Assembly (NCBI GenBank): GCA_036244855.1
Contig: BQKZ01002302.1
Span: 13,799 to 77,798, forward strand
Direction: 5' to 3'
DNA from: Temnopleurus reevesii
Taxonomy: Eukaryota > Echinodermata > Echinoidea > Temnopleuroida > Temnopleuridae
DNA length: 64,000 nt
The translations under genes were made by a program, and so were the position numbers. The stretch's first letter is position 1. Every line of letters starts with the position of its first letter. The notes under the pieces were generated by a model that was given only the letters and a program-made list of their open reading frames with translations, had not been told where the DNA came from and made no database searches. Positions 1 to 11,510 of the stretch are shown here, one piece after another.

Positions 1-159
1 AAATATTCCTGCCAGGTACCCATTCACCTCACCTGGGTTGAGTGCAGCACTATGTGGATGAATTTCTTGCTGAAGAAAATTGACGCCATGGGTAGGATTC
101 GAACCTACGACCCTCTAGTTGAAAGGCGAGAGTCACGACCACTACACCACGGCGCCTCC
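1..159 (-). mobile_element. tRNA-derived SINE, copy 1 (cut by window start)
   Basis: Read on the minus strand, the element begins at 159 with a tRNA-like head. It has an A-box-like GTGGTGTAGTGGTCGTG and a B box GGTTCGAATCC, and its acceptor-like arms (GCGCCGTG and CATGGCGT) still pair. The likely anticodon-loop centre, CTTTCAA, would read TTC, so a Glu-like origin is possible. The body then matches the copies at 1932-2222 and 52950-53233, including the segments for 'cacctcacctgggttgagtg'. The 3' part lies outside the window. Three dispersed copies sharing the same non-tRNA body show that this is a SINE and not a functional tRNA gene. Confidence 0.85.
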
Positions 160-195
160 ATGTGCATCTTGGGTGCATTCATCATACAATCTGCC

Positions 196-340
196 AAAGT
201 TGCCAACTTAAGGATGCCTATTACAGGTGGAAATAAAACTTTTGAACTGATCATCCAATTTTACTCAAATGTTTACAGTTTATCCTATTTTTCATCAGTC
301 ACTGACAGCACGTCAATGTTTGGGGGAGTTTGCTTCTAAT
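196..340. mobile_element. Partial copy of MITE family C (right half)
   Basis: This stretch matches the right half of the elements at 2688-3283 and 15084-15342. Shared landmarks in order are 'gttgccaactta', 'aacttttgaactgat', 'ttttactcaaatgttta', 'ttcatc' and 'gacagcacgtcaatgtttgg'. The terminal AAAGGGG/CCCCTTT end is degraded and the left half is missing. It abuts the SINE at 1-159. Confidence 0.6.
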
Positions 341-1120
341 TTTGCTGTAACAATGTTGCTTAAAACTTGCTATGTAAATGTGTATAATATGTCATGAATA
401 TTTTTGTCCGTAAATATAATGATGTAAATAAATCATTAATATAGATTCCTCTGTATTTTCTGTGTTGTATTTTCTGCTCTATTGAATGAATTTGTACATC
501 TTGATAACATTTTGAGCATTATTCATCACATAATTTGCAATTGCGATTGTAAAATTCACAGATATATCATGTGTAACCAATATTACTCTTTTAACGAAAG
601 TGTTTTTTTTTTGGCTTAACTCTTGTACTTATCGTTCTTGCTTCTTTTTATTCCTTTTTTTTACATAATCATTTTTCAGCTTTGGTAAATGTATAGAATA
701 TATATAATTTCTACCTTTCAGAATTTCGCTTTAACCTGACAAGTACGATTTTGTTTAAATTTGAATTGGTTTGTGGTTGCACCATGCGATGTAGGTTAAT
801 CATAAAAAATCATCACCATTTTTCATGTTCCTTTTTTGACATATGAAGTTGAGATCAGTGGCAAGGGGGTGAAAAGGGAGAGGACAAAAGAGATGGAGAG
901 AGACAAATGCAGAGAGGGAATCGATGGGGGCAATTACATGAAATGTTCTTAGCTATCCATTTGTTGCTAAGATTTCTTAACGTTTTGTACCACTTTTACA
1001 ACATAGACCTATCAACGTTTTCATCTGTGTCAAGAAGAGGGCATAAGAAGTTAACAACGTCTTACTAAGAAGATGATAGCCAAGACCATTTCATGCAATT
1101 GGGCCCTGGGTAAAGTTATT
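341..1120. other. AT-rich intergenic, no gene seen
   Basis: No coding signal, RNA gene or clear repeat was recognised. A TATA-rich patch lies around 370-440. Purine-rich sequence begins at about 850. Confidence 0.5.
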
Positions 1121-1640
1121 ATTACGAAAGGATGGACAAAGGTGGGGATGAAAGGAGAGAAAAGGGGGAGAGAGATAGAGAAAAGGAGGATATCGTGACT
1201 GAGAGAGAGGGAGAGAGAGAGATGGGGAGGGATGGGTAGGACATAGTGGAAAAATAGAAGATGAGCAAGTATTCAGGAAGAAGCGGGGAAGAGGCATATT
1301 AAGAAAGGGAACAGTGATATAAAGACAACACGATATAAACGATTTTCATAAAATAAAGTGGGTCATGGGACAAAAGATCCGTACGCCGTGTATTGTACAT
1401 GCAGACACAACAATCACAATCCAGTTCCATTTGAATAGCATTACAAAGGAGTATTGAATTGGCGTTCGGAGATATACTTTTGGAGAGACAAATGCAGAAA
1501 GAATCTGTGGAAGATCTGTGGGGAGATGTGGGACATAGTGGAGAAATAGCGGGATAATGCATATTAAGAGAGGGATCAATGCGACGAAGACAATTGATAA
1601 ACAGAGAGAGAGAGAGGCCGAGAATAAAGGGATGAAGAAA
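1121..1640. repeat. GA-rich tract with embedded dispersed repeat
   Basis: Two GA-rich stretches (about 1140-1290 and 1480-1640) flank a unique-looking block at about 1346-1480. That block is clearly related to 62530-62665. Shared landmarks are 'acaatcacaa', 'gcattacaaa' and 'attggcgttc', in the same order and spacing. Frames through this stretch are low-complexity Ser/Leu/Pro-rich translations and are not genes. Confidence 0.6.
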
Positions 1641-1931
1641 CAAGGAGAAGAGAGAAAAAATGATATGATCTAATAGATTATGCTTGACTGAGTACACATG
1701 GCATGGAAAAATAAAACTTTTCATCTTGTTTTAGAATGAAAGTTGAGTAGAAAATGAGTTAATTCTTTGTTCGGACGCATATTTCGAGAGAATAGAAACA
1801 TGATTTACCAACCACTTGGAATCATTCGTTCACCAAAAGCCCTTTTGAAAAGTGTCATTTTCCCTGACTTGTGCGTAATGTGTTCATGATATGTGATCTC
1901 TACAACCCATTCGGAGAGTTGGGTAACATAT

Positions 1932-2222
1932 AATGATAATAACATATGCAATTTATATAGGGCACGTATCAACTCTCACTGCTGAGTGGTCAAGACGCTT
2001 TATATCATTATTACCCTGGCTTTAGCCCGGCAGCCACCAGCGCTTTTGGCATTTCAAGGAATACATATTCCTACCAGGTACCCATTCACCTCACCTGGGT
2101 TGAGTGCAGCACAATGTGGATGAATTTCTTGCTGAAGGAAATTTGACGCCATGGGTGGGATTTGAACCAACGACCCTCTGGTTGAAAGGCGAGAGTCACG
2201 ACCATTACACCACGGCGCCTCC
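1932..2222 (-). mobile_element. tRNA-derived SINE, copy 2 (full length)
   Basis: This is the most complete SINE in the window, about 290 bp, reading right to left. The tRNA-like head is at 2222-2150, with a B-box-like GGTTCAAATCC (one change from copy 1). The conserved body contains the segment for 'cacctcacctgggttgagtg', a 'ggctgccgggctaaagccag' segment, and a tail with 'tatataaa' followed by ATT-like repeats near 1932-1950. The copies at 1-159 and 52950-53233 match it throughout. No clear target-site duplication was found. Confidence 0.85.
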
Positions 2223-2687
2223 AAATATAATAAAATAACATCTGTATGTAGTGGAACAAAAAAATATTATTTTTTGATAAATTTTGGATTGGGTGGGGAT
2301 GGAATTATGCTGATGATTTTGTTGAACTGCTCATTACGACAGATACTGCATTCAATAGGATTAACAATTGCGTATTTTGACCACGAACAATTTTTTTAAA
2401 ATCATTCGTTAAATGGAATAAACATTTTACCTGAGCCTCACAGCGACAGGTTTGTAATGCACCCAACAGGACTAACAAATTACGTATTTCATTCATGAAG
2501 ATATTTTATTTGGAAAGTGGTGTAATTCCACAAAACCCACGAGAAATAAAACCATGGCAGTTGACGGATGAAGGGATTGATGTTCGTGTGTAGGTTGTAT
2601 GCAATGAAAATGGCTGGAAATCGTAATAACAATTTGGTTAATCACACATTGCATCACACTCTGAGCGTCAGAAACAGAGCCGTTGTG
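2223..2687. other. Intergenic, no gene seen
   Basis: AT-rich sequence without recognisable coding, RNA or repeat features. Confidence 0.4.
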
Positions 2688-3283
2688 TTTAAAGGGGAAT
2701 TACATCCAGACAATAATGTATAGTCAGTAGATGAAGAAAAATCAGATGAACACACTGAACATTTGAGCAAAACCGGATAATCCGTTCAAAAGTTATGCAT
2801 TTTTAAAGTTATCATTTCCACGTATGTTGGGCATCCTTGAATTGGCAATGTATAGCCAATCAGCATAATCTGTGATGTCATACATGGAGAACTCCTCATT
2901 CACTTTGTATATAAATTTATTGAAAATGGATCGATATCATATTCCAATTGAGGAATCAACCCCGTTCTTTCTGGAATGCTTGCAGAATTGATGTGGCTAT
3001 ATTATATTTAACGGAAGAAACAAAATTTTGTCTACTTTTCTGGAAAAAGAGGAACATGTGAAATTTTGTGTACAAAGTGAATGGAGACTTCTCCATGTTG
3101 GTAGCCATTTTGTGCCTGTACGTTTGCCAATTTAGGGAGCCCATGAGGGGTGTAAATCAAAACTTTGAAAATTAATAACTTTTGAATGGATTATCCGATT
3201 TTGCTCAAATTTTCACAGTTTGTTCATCTTATTTTTCTTCATCTAATGATAGCAATTTAATGTCTGAGTGTAGTTCCCCTTTA
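2688..3283. mobile_element. MITE family C, full-length inverted-repeat element
   Basis: The ends are inverted repeats of about 110 bp: left TTAAAGGGGAATTACA, right mirror TAGTTCCCCTTTAA. Inside the TIRs, 'TTTGAGCAAAACCGGATAA' on the left is mirrored by 'TTATCCGATTTTGCTCAAA' on the right. The interior has no transposase frame, so this is a non-autonomous DNA element. A shorter copy lies at 15084-15342 and a half copy at 196-340. Confidence 0.8.
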
Positions 3284-3370
3284 ATGTTCGATCATAGCTT
3301 GGCGTCATCGCCAATGTTCATAAAGTTTGAAAGACGCTCCGTTATCGCAGAAGTACAAAGTACGGAGGGA

Positions 3371-3375
3371 NATCA

Positions 3376-3408
<33 letters not shown>

Positions 3409-3425
3409 TATCACCACCGTCAATC

Positions 3426-3457
<32 letters not shown>

Positions 3458-3461
3458 CATT

Positions 3462-3520
<59 letters not shown>

Positions 3521-3521
3521 A
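3371..3521. repeat. (TCA)n microsatellite with single N at 3371
   Basis: About 150 bp of ATC/TCA triplets with a few interruptions. A single N immediately precedes the array, as at two other places in the window where low-complexity or duplicated sequence starts. The His-, Ile- and Met-rich frames across it are simple-repeat translation and not genes. Confidence 0.95.
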
Positions 3522-4559
3522 GTGATCGTCTCCAGTCGTCATTACTTTCACCATCATGATCGCACGCGCGTGTGCCAAAGATTTTAGAGCCATTTTGAAA
3601 ATCAGCATTTTATGTTATTTATTCATTTACCGCACATAGGGAGGAACATCCTCCTAGGCCAAAATGCTGGTCTTCTGATGGGTCCAGACATTTGACAATG
3701 TGCTCACAGTTTTGCCTTGTCTCCTTTTCCCACCACAAATAGCTCCTCGTGAACACACCACGTGTAACACAAATCCAAATACGGCGCCACCACATTACAC
3801 ACAAGTCGTGTAAGCACGCTGATTGGCTGTTCGCCGACTGTCACGTGGTCACCAGAAACACCTGTTCAAGAAGTCAATGAACCAGATGTCTCGTCAACAC
3901 ACAATGGCAAATGTCTCGATTGTTACGTCACTCAGAACACGTCACTGAAAAGCGATCTATTTATAATGACACCCAAAACGCAAACAAACAACCAAAAAAG
4001 TATTTTCAGAAAATCTATTTTCGTCACTTTATTCAAAAGAACAGATCCGCGTTCGTCTCAATATACATCTCTTCCAGTCTAATCGAAATCACCAATTAAA
4101 TAAGTAAACATATATATAATTAACATTTTAGTTATCGTAACCGGGAATAAACTTGTGGAGACGAGACATATGGATTTGGTAATTGATACCATTAACAGTG
4201 TAGTTGATGGTTAAAACATTCTGTCGAAAAAATATACACCCCATATGGAAACAAAAATGTATGTTCCGGAGGATGAGAAAAATGATATACCCGTTGGAAA
4301 AAAAACATGGTAAAATATATTCCGTTTCGGCCACAAATGACTAGATAATACTTAATTCGTAAAAAAGTAGTATGGGAATGTACTTGTGCATGACTCCACA
4401 GAAAGTTAAAAAGAAGGGTGCAATTTAGTACATTGCAACAATGGGAAGACCCTTTGGGTGCAATAGTGCACCTTTTTCGTAAAGGTGTAATATATCAACC
4501 GTTTCCTCAAACTGCAATACTTTACAAAGTAATAAAAGTGACAGCTGTGGAGTTAGAAC
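3522..4559. other. Intergenic, no gene seen
   Basis: No coding or RNA gene was recognised. Frames are short and disagree in composition. At 4409-4560 there are loosely repeated 'gtgcaa' motifs leading into the tRNA-like pair. Confidence 0.4.
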
Positions 4560-4800
4560 ACACGCTGTGAGGAATCGCTTAACTCCAAGCCAAAAGCTCT
4601 ACCGACTGAGCTAGTCACTTTTTTGATCGATGGACAGTTTCACACGTCAAAGTATCCGATTGAGGCTGACAAAATTTATGATGTCCTAATGTCCATCCGT
4701 CAAAGAGATGTGTAACAGCTCAGTCGGTAGAGTGTGTGGTTTGGAATGAAGTGATCTTGTATGACGCGAGTTCGATCACACAACTGCCACGGTTTGTTTA
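4560..4800. mobile_element. Divergent pair of tRNA-like (SINE-head) sequences
   Basis: On the minus strand, positions 4612-4597 read AGCTCAGTCGGTAGAG, a perfect pol III A box. A B-box-like GTGTTCTAACTCC follows near 4560. On the plus strand, 4717-4732 repeat the identical A box, followed by GCGAGTTCGATCAC at 4766-4779. The two heads point away from each other across a roughly 100 bp spacer bounded by 'gatggac' and 'gtccatc'. Neither folds into a convincing intact tRNA cloverleaf by eye, so I read them as SINE or tRNA-relic heads. Confidence 0.6.
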
Positions 4801-5152
4801 CGCCTCCGTGTAAAAATATTGCAGCTTTATTTTTAAAAAAGGGTCCAATATTGCATTTATATGAAAATTTAGACAACAATCTTCGGCATCGATTACCCCA
4901 ATGGTCCTGCAGTATTCCCAAGATATGAATCGTTTAAAAGAAACAGGTGGCTATCGCTGTCTAAAATGAAGTTGAAAAACGAATTTGCAATGTTTGTACA
5001 ACCATTGTATATCAATGTCGCGAGAGTTACGTCAATGAAATTGTATAACGAAGTATTGATTTATGTTTTCAACATTAATGTAAAATATTATTGCACTCAT
5101 GTTTCTGCTCATAATTCAATTTTTCTTTACATATTACAAATTCCGACGTGGG

Positions 5153-5325
5153 CTTTCGAAGTTAGTGAACCGAAGCTTGTGATCGGAAGAAAACGAGTGC
5201 GCATGTCATCTACGCATCAAATGACAAGTGCGCATCTAAATCGCACACCTTTTATTGCGCAAATCATCTGCGCATTGTTTGTTTTTTTTTTTGTTTTTTA
5301 CCGTCCACAACAATTTATTTCAGAA
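5153..5325. mobile_element. MITE family A, copy 1 (degenerate)
   Basis: It contains 'gaaaacgagtgcgcat' and repeated 'tgcgcat' words in both orientations, and ends with 'accgtccacaa', the mirror of family A ends. A run of T interrupts the right arm. It is related to 5616-5755 and 6515-6658. Confidence 0.6.
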
Positions 5326-5615
5326 ACTTTTTCCTTTCAAAGAGTTCGGTATTCAAAGTAAAATACTTACATTCCCAGACAGCATAATCTTAGTATTTTT
5401 AAACTTGATACAGGAATCGTTATTAGTATTGAATAACGCCATAATTGTGTTAGAACGATGACAACAAGATTTAAATTTATTTCACTCTAACAATCAAACA
5501 AAAGAAATGGATTGTTTTTTTTCTCATATCAGCTAATACTACAATACCATCTGACAATTCGGATCAATTCAATTCCTTGATTGCGCATTGTTCGGACTCT
5601 CTTCTGATATTGGTG

Positions 5616-5755
5616 GGTATTTTTTAATTGGTGGACGGAGGCGTGTGAATTAACGAATGCGCATCAGATGTGCGGTACAAAATGATGCGCGCGTCAGTAG
5701 CGCACTCGTTATCTATCGTTGACGGTCCTCCGTCCACCCATTTCGAAACCCCACT
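5616..5755. mobile_element. MITE family A, copy 2
   Basis: The arms GGTGGACGGAGG (left) and CCTCCGTCCACC (right) are exact inverted repeats. The interior is a dense 'gcgcat/atgcgc' inverted block. The overall length is about 140 bp and it has no coding capacity. Confidence 0.75.
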
Positions 5756-5784
5756 GTCGCCCGATATAAGCCCAAAGTTGGTGT

Positions 5785-6312
5785 TAAAAGAAAAGTCTAC
5801 CAAAAAAAAAATCAACAAAAGCAGAAATAATTGGTGAGCGAAACAAACACAGTTTGAGGAAAAACGGACAAGTAATTAAAAAAAGGTTATGAATTTTTAA
5901 AGGTTTTTTATCATTGTAAATTCTCAGACAAGTTCCCAAATTGATGACATCGTGAATTTTCGTTATATTTATCACCCATGTTTATGGTGCAAAATTCATT
6001 ATTTCTTCAAACAGATACGAAGTTTCTATGAGTGTAGGGGTCTACATATCTATGACAAAGATATCCTACATAGTATTTTTAAAGAAATCATATTTTGGGA
6101 GAAAAAAGTAAGGTTTTATAACATTGATATGGATATGATAAATGGTCAGTTGTGCACCTATGACATCATCAATTGCCAATTTGTCAAAATATTGAAACAT
6201 CCATAACTTTCTTATTAGTTGTCCGATTTTTCTCAACCGTGTTTTGTTTTATTCTTATGATTTTTCTGCTCCTGTTGAAGAAATATTATTTTGGGTAGAC
6301 TTTTCTTTTACA
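5785..6312. mobile_element. MITE family D, copy 1
   Basis: The terminal inverted repeats read AAAGAAAAGTCTACC on the left and GGTAGACTTTTCTTTT on the right. Inside them, 'TTTGAGGAAAAACGGACAA' is mirrored by 'TTGTCCGATTTTTCTCAA'. The centre carries a 'tgacatcatc' motif. The same layout occurs in the elements at 54565-55062 and 56285-56782. There is no transposase frame. Confidence 0.75.
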
Positions 6313-6514
6313 TCAACACCCTGAATTTCGCTGTGCGGTCCTTACCAAACCTAACATTTTTTCACATCAAATGCGTCAGTAGGATCAAGCGTTGGATCAC
6401 ATCCTGTTGGAATTCACGATCGAAATCTGGATACAAAAGATAAAAAAGGAAATGAAATCATTAAATAGATATCAATTATACTTGTTCACGTATTCATGAA
6501 TAGGAAATATAAGG

Positions 6515-6658
6515 GTCTTTTCGAAATTGATGGACGAAGGCTTGTGGACGGTAGAAAACGAGTGCGCATCCACAGTGCGCGTCATTTATTGCGCACATCA
6601 GATGCGCACTGTCTCGTTTTCTTTCGTCCACAAGCCCCGTCCAACATTTTCGAAAACA
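6515..6658. mobile_element. MITE family A, copy 3 (best preserved)
   Basis: Long inverted repeats run from 'TTTTCGAAATTGATGGACG' on the left to 'CGTCCAACATTTTCGAAAA' on the right. Inner arms 'cttgtggacg' and 'cgtccacaag' match, followed by 'gaaaacgag' and 'ctcgttttc'. The element is about 144 bp and almost wholly palindromic, so single strands would fold into one hairpin. Confidence 0.8.
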
Positions 6659-8705
6659 CGCTATAACTTTTGTCATAACAACGGTAAGTGCAAACACAGC
6701 CAAAAAAAAAATAATAAACGTGTTTAACCTGATTGTTAAATTCAACAATTGATTTTAACACGTAGATTTTTATCCAGGTAAACGTAAATCAATCAAACTT
6801 CGATCAATCGATGTCTTGAATTTTCAAAACATATTTATATTGTACGATCCAGGAAGGAGAATAGTTAATGCAGCTCCTAAAAGTAGAATGTCATAATAAA
6901 AAAAAACATAATAAAAATGGGGTTAAGGAAAAAGATGAACTTAACTTTTCCCCGAAGTAAACGAATGGATAATGTTATTGAAAAAATATATATATTTTCG
7001 CGACTTTTTTCTTGAATAGCACAAGAAATTAAAAATATATATATATATATTTTTTTTTAATGGGCCACATAATTATTTCCTATATGTTTATGGGCTACAC
7101 ATCCGTGTGTTCTAATGATCTACGAATTGTGGTATTTTAAAAAGTAGAGAAATACAAAGAGATTTCCTGGAAACATCTACTTCTTGCAGACGTTAGGTTA
7201 AATAAAAAGATGTAAACTATATAATTGTTTAGAATTTATTTTATTCAAGTGATATACTGATACCGTGGCACAGAAAAAAACTGAATAATGCAAACATTTT
7301 CATCGAATTATACATGTCAGATACATATGCAATAATATATTCAGTATGATTCAACGTAAAGGTCATCATTTCCTATGCGCTTGTCAGGTGTGGAAACTAG
7401 CATAGAATGAACAATGAACTTCCATAAAAATATCCGTTTCATTCAACAGAAACAAGTTTTCATAATAAAGATTATTTCCTATCGGGTGATCATCTGATAT
7501 TTAGATATGGAAAACGTGTTTGAATATCGTGACTTGAACCAAAATAGAGACCACGTGGGTGTGTTAAGGTATCTTTTACAGCACAATATCACACAGATTT
7601 AATTGATTGACATTTGATAATAGCACCGGCTCCCGTTTAAGCGCACGTGTTACAACTCGGGGGTTTGGATATAATGGAAGTTCAAGCGAAAGGTTATGTT
7701 ACCAAAATAAATTTCAAAGAAATGCTCATTCAAAATAAAAATCATAAACAAATATTACACTTCAGAATTAAAGGAATGTTGTCAGAAAATGCTGTCATCT
7801 ATTGATTCAAATTTCGAGTTGCTTTCGACCCAGAAACATCTTTCTTTTTCAAGAATTTTGAAGAGTCGGGATAATTGGATTATGTCATACCAAATAAAGA
7901 GATAAAGAGAATCGGAGATCGCTCCAAATATTAGAACATGACAAAAAAGAACAGTTGCACAGAATTTAGGTAACCATCAAAAAATAAAAACCTATTTACC
8001 CTGGAATTCGACGAAACCAATCAAATCAAATTTTCAGAATATTAGAAATATCGAAAAGTTTTCTATTTGTTGGAAAGGTTAAAACTAAAATGAATTTCAA
8101 GGAAAGCTAAGTATTTTAATCATAGTTCGGAAATGGTCTCGAGTACACTTTTAAAACAAACTCGTCAAAATGACTCAGGTGGGTGCAACTGGTCAGTCAG
8201 TACAACATATTTATTATTTGAGTAAGAAATGACTGGAATTCAATGAAAAACATCAAAAATACAATTAAAAAATTTTACTAGATTGTTAGTTGCAGCAAAA
8301 GGCGTGTTTGCTTTTTTTTTTTACTTTGGCAAACACAAAGTTTTGAAAACTTTCTGGTAAGAAAGTCTAAAGGCGCTCCCATTGATTAACTGTCTAACAA
8401 CCTGTATTTAGCTCAATTAGAGCTTACATAAAGACGAATGTACATTTTGAAATTTCTAGTTTAATTTGGAAGGAAACTTTTTAAAAATACAAAACCTTCC
8501 CCATCTCTTATATCATGGTAGAAACATCTTTGCAATTGAGGCCATCTTATATATTTTACAAGCTTTCTATAGTGGTATATGATTAGTCCAGGTTCTAGAC
8601 TGTTTATGTCATCTTTTAATATTCACCACTCTTGTTCCCTACTCTAAACTAGTCCGGCCCGGTAATCTATCCCTCCGTATACACGCAAGAAGCTCGCATC
8701 CCCCC
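6659..8705. other. AT-rich intergenic, no gene seen
   Basis: Includes short AT microsatellites at about 6985-7055. No other feature was recognised. Confidence 0.5.
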
Positions 8706-8867
8706 AGATTTGTGGGGTAGAGCGGGTATCTCACGGAGAGGTCGCGTTCGTTAGGTGTATGTGAGGCTCAACAGAACAGTACTGGACAGATTTGTGGGGT
8801 AGAGCGGGTATTTCACGGAGAGGTCGTGTTCATTAGGTGTATGTGAGCTCAACAGAACAGTCCTGGC
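8706..8867. repeat. Two-copy tandem repeat, period 82 bp
   Basis: Two units start at 8706 and 8788 with the same 'agatttgtggggtagagcgg' opening and the same 'tcaacagaacagt' end. They differ at a handful of positions and by a one-base deletion. The block is G-rich compared with its AT-rich surroundings. Confidence 0.9.
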
Positions 8868-9599
8868 AAAGGACTAGTATATGATATTGAATGGTATATC
8901 TTTTATTTTCAAAAATAAGGCCAGTTAAAATGAAGCATGCGTTCTTACCCTTAAAAAAAACCCAATCCTATCCTTATTATGTGAACTCTGCTACTGAAAA
9001 ACATCCACGGATTTGAAAAAAAAATCATCAAAGCAATAAATAAACAATATCAGCCGATCGATTTTCTCAGAAAATCTATAATAATAGTTATATTTAACAG
9101 AATATCAGGACAATTACTGAAAACGGCCATCTGTTTATAGTATTGCCTCACGTGTTAAGCGAGCTACATGAAAACTAGGAAAAGTACGTGTTTGGAAATA
9201 ATTATGATTTCAGACAAGATTGTTATTCAGCTCTCCACTTCGATGTTGTAACTGAGCATTCTGGCATATCAAAAAAAAAGAGTTACGCCCTCGTTATTAA
9301 GGCATGACCGCTGAACATTAACTATTACATAAAAATAGATATCTCAACACGTGACCGCCATATAAAAACTACTATTTCTCCATTTGACAGTCACATACAC
9401 ACATAATTACCATTGAATGCAAACAAACTGGAGGAACACGTGCTCATTGTTTCTGAGAAATTGAACCTTATTTAAGCAAGGAAAATAAAATGGATGTAAC
9501 GCTCTGTGCTCTACATGGCTTCGAAAAAATAGGGGGGGGGTACTTAACTCCTCCCATTCCTGGTTTTTCAACGCCAAGGATTACCCCTATCTCAATTTC

Positions 9600-9935
9600 A
9601 TTTTCTCTATCTCTTTTAACACACATAACACCCGCACTCACCTATCCATATTTACACACAAACACACACCCACACCCACACACACACACACACAGACACA
9701 TATATAGACACACAAATATACACACACAACAAACATATCTACTCTCTCACACACACATATACACACGCAAACGCACACACTTCATTTTTTCCCATCTCTC
9801 ATTATGTTTGTCTGAAAAACGGGATTTGACATTCTTTATGTTCATGTCATCAATTCTAAAATACACATACACACACACCTATACACACACATACACATAC
9901 TTCCAGACACACACAGAGACTGGGAGTGTAAGAAC
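9600..9935. repeat. CA-rich compound microsatellite
   Basis: Interrupted (CA)n with 'cacaca', 'cataca' and 'cacata' variants. The long His/Thr-rich frame across it (9490-10026) is repeat translation, not a gene. Confidence 0.9.
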
Positions 9936-10108
9936 CAACAGATGGATTAATAAAATTGCCTCAACAATTTATGTATACAAAATAAAGGAGAGTTGGTGTA
10001 TGCGATTACATCTGCCATATATGTGACTCATAAAAGAGAATTGTAAAAAAAGATATCATTTTTATTGCCGCAACAAGTATGTGTTGTGTCTGTGCGCGAA
10101 TGTGTGTG

Positions 10109-10111
<3 letters not shown>

Positions 10112-10152
<41 letters not shown>

Positions 10153-10192
10153 GGAGAAAGAGAACGGAAGAGAGAGAGGGGGAAGAGAGAGC
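10112..10192. repeat. (GA)n / (GACA)n microsatellite
   Basis: About 14 GA dinucleotides followed by GACA units and a GA-rich tail. Confidence 0.95.
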
Positions 10193-10544
10193 AAGGCAAC
10201 ACGGAGTGTATGAAAGGCAATCATGGAATAGTAGTCTCTTAACACCATACTTCAAAATGATAACGTGCTTGCCTGGCACAAAATATCATGCATTATTTCT
10301 ATCAAAATAATAAGTGGTTATACTTGTTAGCCTCTTTAGTCCAAAATCGGACATTGCATGCAGAATAAATTCAACTGGTAGAAAAAAATAGGTAAATACA
10401 ATGGCCGAAATAGGATAATATTCCCCTACAGGGTCTGGTTTTACAACTAGCACAGACGGTTGGGGATGATGACGCGATGGCGAGGTGTACGTCAATGTGC
10501 ACAGAATAAATAGCAGGGGAAAGGGAGCCGCCAATTTGGAGTTT

Positions 10545-11510
10545 GGTTTCCAATACTGTGATCTTCAGTAGATGTCAACATAGTATTTTATCAAATGGTG
10601 AATAAGGACATCAAAACGAATTGTGGCTCCCCAATCTTTCCTAAAAGCACTCACGAACGCATGCTCACGTACAAATTTATTCACATAGATGCTCGCCAAT
10701 ATGAACAAACACACGCACACAAACACACACACACACATACATACAAAGGTGCACTTCTGATATCAATGTTACGAGATCGCGCTGATTAGGAATTTATATA
10801 CTACGATCTCCAGTAAATGATAACATTATAGTATATATCCTTTGCTATCGACTTTGTACGCATATACACAAATACTTACTCATGACCAACCCAACCCCAA
10901 CATCCCTATTTTAGGGGGCGTATAATTTATGCTTGTCCAATGTTTAGAAATCATCCCCTTTATGGAAGGATATTGTTTTCCTATTTATCCCCCTTTCTTT
11001 CGTGGGTTTACGCACGGAATTGACTCCCCATACCTTGCATTATTTCAAATGGGGGGGGGGGGGGAATCTGGAAGGATTGTATTTTGTTTTACTTTTCGTA
11101 TGGCCTATGGATATGCCATTTATCGATTTCGTGGAAACAACAGTACAAATCCCTAAAAATCGTAGACACCCTTGAACCCCCAAATGGAGGAGAACAGGGG
11201 TTCACACATACAGACACTTACACATTACGCACTCACAAACACATATACACCTCCAAACTTTTTATGTAAGGGTTATGTAAAGGATTTGGGTTTTGGGGTA
11301 ATAGTATCTATAGTATAGATGTAGACACAGTATATATCCCTTACACATATATACACTAAAACATAGGAACATACATATACACATTCACTTTTCTATATAT
11401 CACTCTTAAATCATATGGAATAATGTAAAGATACCGCTACATAATTTTTATTCTGGTACTACGATCTGCAGTAGATGTAGACATGTAAACAGAATGAACA
11501 GACGAATATA
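10545..11510. repeat. Degenerate higher-order repeat with CA tracts
   Basis: A motif close to 'tactacgatctccagtagatg' recurs at about 10552, 10798 and 11455, with a weaker trace at about 11300. CA-rich stretches lie between or beside the copies (10690-10745, 11200-11255). This suggests an old tandem array of compound units. Confidence 0.5.

Noticed and set aside
90..159. tRNA-like sequence at the window start as a functional tRNA gene
   Set aside because: The same tRNA-like head is joined to the same non-tRNA body at 1932-2222 and 52950-53233, so it is a SINE.
3182..3608. His-, Ile-, Met- and Asp-rich open frames over the TCA array
   Set aside because: Every frame is open because the DNA is a triplet repeat; an N also interrupts it.
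9490..10026. 178-codon His/Thr-rich open frame
   Set aside because: Translation of CA-rich simple sequence with no domain or conserved composition outside the repeat.
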